13,809 nucleotides of DNA from Chromera velia (Eukaryota > Sar > Chromeraceae). Numbering within the stretch: position 1 is the stretch's first letter; every line of letters starts with the position of its first letter. Positions 8,043 to 13,809 of this stretch are shown here, piece by piece. Location: contig JAHBMJ010000885.1 in the NCBI GenBank assembly GCA_018398765.1, positions 190,001-203,809 of the forward strand. Direction: 5' to 3'. The notes below the pieces were generated by a model, which saw only the letters and a list, made by a program, of their open reading frames with translations, had not been told where the DNA came from and ran no database searches. A program made the position numbers and the translations under genes.

Positions 8043-11000
8043 GCACACGTGAGAGTCAGAGCGAGCAAGCGAGCGAGCGAGCGAGAGAGAGGACAAAGCC
8101 AGAGAGGAAAAACCATTGATTCAGAAGATCCTTTCAAGAGGTCTGCCTATTCGATGTTTCCTTGTCTTGACGCATTCCCCCGATTCGACCCACTTTCTGG
8201 CGAGAGAGGTGAGGACTCTCATTTTGACGACGTGTCTGTCTTCGCCGTCTCGTGTGAGGACCCAGGGCGACAAAAACTCTTTTTCGCTTTCCTTTTCTGT
8301 CTCTTTCTCCGCCTGCTGGTCCTTTGAAGTCGTCTCTTCAAAAGCAAACGTGGCACGCTCATTCTCCTTCTTCCCCTTTCCCTTCCTCCAGTCGACCTCG
8401 GCAGTGAGAGAGGAGGCCACCAGAGGAAGGACCTGGAGGAGGAAATGGCAAGGCAAGGCAAGCAAAAGAAACAGACAGGCAGGCAGGCATGTATGAGAGA
8501 ATAGGAGGAAAATCAAAATCTCTGGATGAAGATTCCGGGCCCTCTCTCTCTCCCGCTTTCTCTCTCTCTTTGTTTGTGGGTTTTTCCGTCCACCAACAAG
8601 ATGGCTCAACAGATGAATCCCTTTGCTGAGGTTACTACTTAGTGGACAGCCCAAAGACCAAAGACGACGACAGGGTTTCTCTGAGATTCAAGGAAGGCCG
8701 AAAAGAAGTGGACAGGACAGACCAACAAGGGGAGGGAGAGAGGCCATCACTCACTCACACACTCACTCACTCACTCACTCACACACTCACTCACTCACTC
8801 ACTCACTCACACACTCACTCACTCACTCACTCACTCACTTACTCACACACTCACTCACTCACACACTCACTCACTCACCCACTCACTCACACACTCACTC
8901 ACTCACTCACTCACTCACTTGGAAGAACAAGTCTGCTCTCGGGGTCTCCTTCGGATCTGTAGTGCCCTGTCCCTCCACGGTGTAGTCAGGGAATGGGGGG
9001 TGCAGAATGTTGCTGCACCCATGAAGGAAGACAGAGGGAATTAAAGAGGTGTTCGTGAAAGAAGTTGGAGGACAAAAACCTTTTGATTTGAGAAGAGAAG
9101 TAAATCGCAGAAGTGCCTCACACCGCCCCCAGTCTGAGTCTTCCGTGTGTCCTTGTCTCCTTTCTTCTCTTGTGATTACTCCTCTCCATAAGGAAAAAAC
9201 AATCATTGAAAGACGTATCCACCCACCCAAACTCACCTGTGCGCCTGCCCAGCTTGTCTTGCAGTCGCTCTTCTCTCGATCACACGGAGATGCGTGAATG
9301 CAAGCTGCTTGCCCAGCTCCACTGCATCCTGCCACGAGACATTCCCAAGAACCTGTAAGGCCACATCGGCCTCCTTCAGGACCGACCACAGCGCCATTCC
9401 GGATGTTCGGGGACTTCTGCTAGAAGGAGACGGAGACGGAGCGCTGTTTTCAGAAGGAGGCGACTCCGTTGCCTGCCCAGCAGCAGCCGCTGCCAGAGTC
9501 TCGAGTGATGCGGGGAGGGGGCTGTTGCTTGCAGAGGCGGATGCTGTCTTTGTCTGCTTGGCTACCAGGTTGAGGATCTTTGCCAAAGATTTGTCGCCTC
9601 CCTCCCTGGCTGCTTCAATGCAAGTGACACACACACACACACACAGACACAGACACACTCACACGCGCGCGCGCGCACGCACGCACGCATACCAACAAGA
9701 AAACTGTATGAAAGAAAAAGAGTGTGGAAGGGCGCAACGAAGCACAGAATCGGATACAGCGTGTGAGCAGGAGCTGGGAAAGGAAACGAAACAAGAAGTA
9801 AATTATCAACAACATTGAACGAACGCTTCGAGGGTTTCTTTCGCCTTGAAACGATAGACACAGTCAAAGAGCAACTGACCAGCAACAGCTTTCTTCTGCA
9901 AATCTTCCTCCCTCTCCCTATTTCGCTTCTCTTCTTCTTTCCTCATCTCCTCTCTCTCTGCCTTCTCTTTCTTCTCGATCTCTGCCTCTTCCCTCTGGCC
10001 CTCCTCCCTTTGCTCCTCAACAGACGCGTTCAATCTCTGGCAGAGGAGGGAAGTGAAGGACTTCAGGTGCTCGGAGGGACCCTCAAAAAGAAGGGAAACC
10101 GTTCCAGCGCTCATGTCGACGTCGAAGTCAAACAGGATACCTGTCAGGACAAGAAACGAAACAGTGCAATGTGTTTTTTTCATCATTTGCCGTGAAGTGT
10201 CAATGCATGACCGACAGTCAGAGCCTCTGCCCCCCCTGCCACCAAAGATCAGAACGAAGGAAAACCACAAACGGAACAGACAAGCAGAGAAACGGTGCAT
10301 ACTTTCCTCTCGTTCTTGTTTTCTTGCATAAAGACAGACTGCATTGTAATCTCTTTCCTTTTTCAGACAGACGGCAAGACAGACAAACAGGCATACAGTC
10401 AAACAAAAAAGCAGGCAGGCTGACAGAAAGAGGTTATGCACAGGCCTAACGTACCATTGTCCCTTGCGGTCTCAATTTCCAGTGTCTCCTTCTCCACGAA
10501 TTTCCGCATACCCGTCAGGGACAGCTCTGCATAATCCTCTGCCCATTGGAGTCGGGGGGAGAAAATACGGACCCACACAGCAGCGGCAGGGCCCGACACT
10601 TCAGGAGGCGCAACTGCGTGCAGAACCTCCAACTTCCTTCCTCGGGCCCCAATCTCGATGGCATTATTCGCAGAGAACGGGCCGGACGGTAGTGTCACCT
10701 CTGGTACTGCCAGATTCGTAATGCGGTTACCGTACTCGTCATATTCATACGCAGGTGTTCTCTCATGCACAGACAAAAGCTCTGAAGCCACACCGTCCCC
10801 CTCCTGCATCTTTGCAAGGGGGCTGGTCTCGTCCACATCGACTGGACACTCCGGGTCCGAAACCGAAAAACTGACAGGGAACAGAAGTCCAGCCTGCCCC
10901 CCCTGCTCCATGGACACAGGGGGCATCTCGTGTCGGACGATGGACAGATCAGAGGGCACGAAAGGGCTTGTAGGGGGAAGCCGTTCAGAGGCTGCCTCTG

Positions 11001-13379
11001 CCTCCTGAGTCGTGTCGATGATTGCTTCCCACCTCGCTACAGCCTCTGACGGCAGCTTCTCATCTGTTTTGTGTGCCGAGGAGGAGCCGTCTCCTTTTGT
11101 AGTCTGCAGGATCATCTGGAGGTTCTGCGGCCTCAAAGAGGTCTCCAGCAGCTTCGCGAGGCCAGCGCCGCCATCAAAAGGGCCGAGAGGTTCAGAAGTG
11201 GAGGCGACCTGAAATACGGAAGGGACGTATGGAAGGAGAACCGAAAGCGACAGCAATGTGGAACGGAGCCACAAAGGGAAAAAACAGGCATGCAGCGGAA
11301 ACGATGAGATGAGAAAATAATGAAGCAAAAAACGTGTTTGAGCTCAGTCGCGTTGAAGTGAGAAAGAGAGGGGAGGAAGAGGCCGATACGGGGAAAGGGA
11401 GACGGAAAGAAGTAAACCAAAAAAAAAAAAGGAGCCAACCGGGCGAGCTAGGTGTTCTGTCTGTGTGTGAAACATGAAGAGTGCCTGCCGAGTAGCGGTG
11501 GAACAAAAAAGAACCGACGTGAGGGTTCTTTCTGAGAGAGAGCAGGGAGGCCAGACGAAACGCGTCCTCCTCCAGTCGGGGTCGACAACTCATCCCCCCG
11601 CTCTCCTTTGCTGTGCGCTCTGGTGCACTAGACTGCCCTCTCTGCCCCCGCTCCTCTGCACACCTCTCTGCAAGGAACGACCCTCCAACATTATGAGAAC
11701 GACGGCAAAGAACGTGGGAGGGTTGGGACGCCTCGGCAGCCTGGACCGCTTGTGCGTCTGCCCAAATGCGTTCCAGCTCAGACGGGTTCTCCCGACAAAC
11801 AGACCCCAATGCCCCCAGTGTCGCAAACACCTCGTCTGCAGCGGAGAGAGGGTCTCTCTCTCCCCCCTCAACGAGTCCGATTTTTACCCTCACGCCCAAA
11901 GATCGGGACCCAGGGGCAGCATCTGTTCTCGGCAGTGCGACAAGTGATGCAGATACTGAGGAGGCAATACCTGCAGACTTGAGCCGATGCGAAACAGAAC
12001 CTCGGCCCTGCAGAGAGATCGAGAGGGAACAACAAACAAAGAGGACGAAAAATCAATCCAGTCATACTCTGGTCCCAGGTTAGAGAGATGCCACTTTGGA
12101 CCCAACCACCCTCAGCAAGCTTCCCTTTGACGGTACAATAGACAAAAATGATTGACCTTTCTGTCAAGTGTGTCTGCAACGAATTGGGCAGCAGCCACGA
12201 TTCTGTCCTCCTCTGTTTCGGCGCTGTCCTCCTTGTCAGAGCCGACTTGATGATCACAGAGGACGAGGGGAAATTGGAGGACGAGGGAGCCTCCAGAAGA
12301 GACAGAGGGAGATGAGAGGTCTCCTTGTACCTGCATTGCACAGGCAGAGGAAGTTCATGATTTTGCACTCAAGTGCCTGGAAGAATGCGCAGATATCGAT
12401 GAGACGTAAGAAAGGAACTGAAACACCAAAGGCGAAGTCGAAAAAGAAGGGTCGAAAACAGGGAAGAGTGCAGGCTCACGCACTGACCGTCTGAAGAAAT
12501 CCAGGGGCAGGGCCTGATCGGAAAAGAGCACTCGCTCCGTCGCTGTTGGTGATCGCTTGGGGCCATTTGTCTTCACTCATTGCAACCTGCACATGTTCAA
12601 TGCAACCAAAATGACCTGTGACGGCGGAGGGAGAAGAAAGTCGTCCTTGAAGCCCCACACACTCAGTGTTCTGTTCTTGAAAGCACGAGAAGAGACAAAG
12701 GGGTCCAAGACCAAGTTGAGGAGACAGAGAGATCCTTCGGAGGAGATACGAGTGAAGAGTTGACAAGCGGCAAGGAAGGGACAAAGAGGGAATCACCTAC
12801 CTCCGTTGCGAATTTCTCGAGGACATCGACTGTACCGCTGCCCATCAAGCAGAAGTTCCTGCAAGAAAAGGGGGGCACGGAAAGCTTCGTGACTTTCTGT
12901 GGTGTGTGGTGAACAACGTATTCGCATCCTCAGAACCTGTGCTCTGACCTTGCAGGTTCTCCCGGGGGGCGCTGGGGATCGAATCGTGCAAAGAATACCG
13001 TTCCGTCCTCCGCCTTCTGCAGCATGCTCTCGCACTCCACCCCCAGAAGCCCCACAGGGTCGGAGACGATCAACGCCCTCCTGCCATCAGACAGCTGGAG
13101 GAGACGGTAGTTCCTCCTGTCGTACACAGGACGCACAACGTCATCGAATCGAGACACAATCTCAATTCCCGCATCAGCTGACGATGCAAGCAGAGCTGTG
13201 TTCGGAGTGCGGGGGCCCTCTCGACTTCTGATGAACCCATTCACCCCCAGAGGTTGGAGAAACAGAGTTGGGGAGATCCCAGAGCGCACGTTGCGTATAT
13301 GTGTGCGGCCTCGTAGTGCCCTCACACCCGGTCCACTGCAGAGGCAGACGCAGATAAATGTGAAGAACAGTTGTCTCAT
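6263..13379 (-). CDS. Insulysin-like M16 peptidase homolog, probable pseudopeptidase, 15 exons
   Basis: Active M16 enzymes such as insulysin bind zinc through HxxEH and cut peptides inside a clam-shaped chamber of four homologous domains. Exons: 13379-12949, 12858-12801, 12586-12488, 12376-12331, 12245-12157, 12007-11519, 11208-10455, 10140-9880, 9612-9237, 9012-8919, 8432-8194, 7722-7551, 7412-7381, 7313-7224 and 6839-6263. They sum to 3807 nt, 1268 residues plus TAG, with every phase matching. Family landmarks: NYRLLQLSDGRRALIVSDP (90-108); MSEDKWP (166-172), like the usual GSEKYP; GRGSVSHRLKSAG (242-254), like GPGSLLSELKSKG; LRPQNLQMIL (429-438); LPPTSPFVPSDLSI (481-494); LQVLGNVSWQDAVEL (828-842); and a C-terminal DFFDLYLKAPLDPR segment. 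The HxxEH position reads KFATE (159-163). Charged insertions lie at ~694-739 and ~915-951, and a Ser/Ala/Pro linker at ~765-812. Exon 5 may instead start at 12290 (also in frame); exons 12-13 are the least certain junction. The ATG at 13379 is chosen because the frame further upstream begins only at a TTG. Confidence 0.84.
7481..7502. repeat. CA dinucleotide repeat in an M16 intron
   Basis: Eleven AC units lying in the intron between exons 12 and 13 (7413-7550). Confidence 0.9.
8009..8092. repeat. CA repeat followed by a GAGC repeat in an M16 intron
   Basis: AC units at about 8009-8039, then after a short spacer GAGC units at about 8061-8086 passing into GA. The tract lies in the intron between exons 11 and 12 (7723-8193). 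Confidence 0.9.
8749..8919. repeat. ACTC/ACAC microsatellite carrying an M16 5' splice site
   Basis: About 170 bases of ACTC units interspersed with ACAC. In gene sense it reads (GTGA)n, and its first unit, GTGAGTGAG, directly follows the last codon of exon 10 at 8919, so the repeat itself supplies the intron 10 donor. The intron runs to the acceptor at 8433. Confidence 0.92.
9627..9689. repeat. CA / CGCG / ACGC compound repeat in an M16 intron
   Basis: CA units, CAGACA variants, then alternating CG and ACGC units. It sits in the intron between exons 8 and 9, starting 15 bases from the exon 9 acceptor at 9612. Confidence 0.92.
12801..12858 (-). other. Degenerate zinc-site region of the M16 homolog (exon 2)
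   Basis: This 58-nt exon encodes MGSGTVDVLEKFATE, which aligns with the M16 segment VGS...GLAHFLEHM. The following exon starts VAMSEDKWP, aligning with LFMGSEKYP. Both histidines and the catalytic glutamate of HxxEH are replaced (K159, T162, E163). The flanking intron at 12859-12948 contains no HxxEH in any reading frame consistent with the model. Confidence 0.65.
13245..13379 (-). other. Signal-peptide and transit-like presequence of the M16 homolog
   Basis: The first ~20 residues begin MRQLFFTFICVCLC, a short basic start followed by a hydrophobic core and a plausible cleavage site at VRA|LRG (19-24). The next ~35 residues are rich in R, S, T, G and P and nearly free of acidic residues until position 54. 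This two-part layout is what nuclear-encoded proteins bound for complex plastids carry. Secretion or retention in the endomembrane system is an alternative. Confidence 0.5.
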
Positions 13380-13809
13380 GGTCCTGCCTGCTCTGTTTGA
13401 GCAAAACAGGAACGGAAGGGACGAATCAAGGAACACTTCAATTGGTTTTTCTGGATGTCCAGACAACCGTCTCCGCGCAGAACAGTCAGATCAAGGGATC
13501 AAAAACCTGCTCGCATAGGGCTGCCTGCAGCCAAAATGTACGTGCACTGCACAGATATCGGCCACCAATGGTGCATCAGCTGATCATGCAGAGCTGTTTC
13601 TGCCAGACGTGCCCAGTCAGAGCTCAGAGCTGGTGAGACTGTGTCTCTTTTCAAGGAACCATGTCTCAGTGCATGCTTGCATGAATCCGTGCATCTGACG
13701 CAAGCAAGCTTGCGAACGGCCCCGGAAATTAAGCAAGAAAAATGAGAACTGCACGATTGACGCACGCCGGCCATTGCATGGTGCATGCACGGTAGCGCCG
13801 ACCCCCCCC
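13380..13809 (-). promoter_or_regulatory. Upstream region and presumed promoter of the M16 homolog
   Basis: No coding region is recognisable. The stretch contains repeated TGCAT/ATGCA words: GTGCATCAGC (~13571), TCATGCAG (~13585), a run with GTGCATGCTTGCATG (~13669-13684) and GTGCATC, and TTGCATGGTGCATGCAC (~13774-13790) beside GCCGGCC. A perfect inverted repeat CGCAAGC-AA-GCTTGCG occupies 13699-13714. TGCATGC is a known binding core of ApiAP2 factors in apicomplexans; relevance here is inference. Confidence 0.45.

Noticed and set aside
8749-8919. CRISPR-like regular repeat
   Set aside because: Tetranucleotide microsatellite without unique spacers, in a eukaryotic intron.
8623-8985. Ser/Leu/Thr/His repeat frames
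   Set aside because: Translation of the ACTC microsatellite in an M16 intron; not a protein repeat.
12859-12948. HTTES in an intron frame, resembling HxxEH
   Set aside because: Last residue is S, not H, and reading it would break the frame established by exons 1 and 2.
13380-13466. N-terminal extension of the M16 frame starting at 13466
   Set aside because: That start is a TTG codon; the first ATG at 13379 gives a proper signal-peptide-like beginning.

Overview
The window is eukaryotic nuclear DNA. Two of its three genes are cut by many spliceosomal introns (20 can be placed from reading phase and homology), base composition is near-balanced, and microsatellites fill introns and spacers. 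Three protein-coding genes are supported. No RNA gene, transposon, CRISPR array or bacterial operon structure could be seen. The likely source is a protist with a complex plastid, perhaps a chromerid-like alveolate. This is inferred from the intron-rich style, a signal-plus-transit-like leader on one protein and TGCATGC-rich promoters; no species-diagnostic sequence was found.

Layout: (1) 1-2889, minus strand: a prohibitin-2 (PHB2) gene, seven coding exons resolved, its last ~45 codons unresolved at or beyond the left edge. (2) 2890-3649: a divergent promoter with a GC-rich core. (3) 3650-4408, plus strand: a short Spp2/GPKOW-type G-patch splicing factor, apparently one exon, with an ambiguous C-terminus. 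(4) 4409-6262: a gene-free spacer between convergent genes, holding a long TGCG/GT tract, a TTCC tract and an AT-rich island. (5) 6263-13379, minus strand: a 15-exon gene whose model closes exactly in frame at 1268 residues and encodes an insulysin-like M16 peptidase homolog. (6) 13380-13809: its upstream region, rich in TGCATGC words.

The most interesting object is the M16 homolog. The N-terminal strand typical of the family is clear, but at the zinc-binding HxxEH position the sequence reads KFATE. The C-terminal R/Y substrate motif is also not recognisable, the N-terminal half is about 200 residues short, and charged low-complexity insertions are present. Together with an N-terminal signal-peptide-like leader, this suggests a secretory-pathway or plastid-routed M16 pseudopeptidase. 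The genes do not form a functional unit: they concern mitochondrial inner-membrane scaffolding, pre-mRNA splicing, and a probable non-catalytic protease-fold protein.

Two features cross gene boundaries. More than half of the 5' splice sites have C at +3 (GTC...) and 3' splice sites favour TGCAG. Several introns have simple repeats abutting, or even forming, the splice site.
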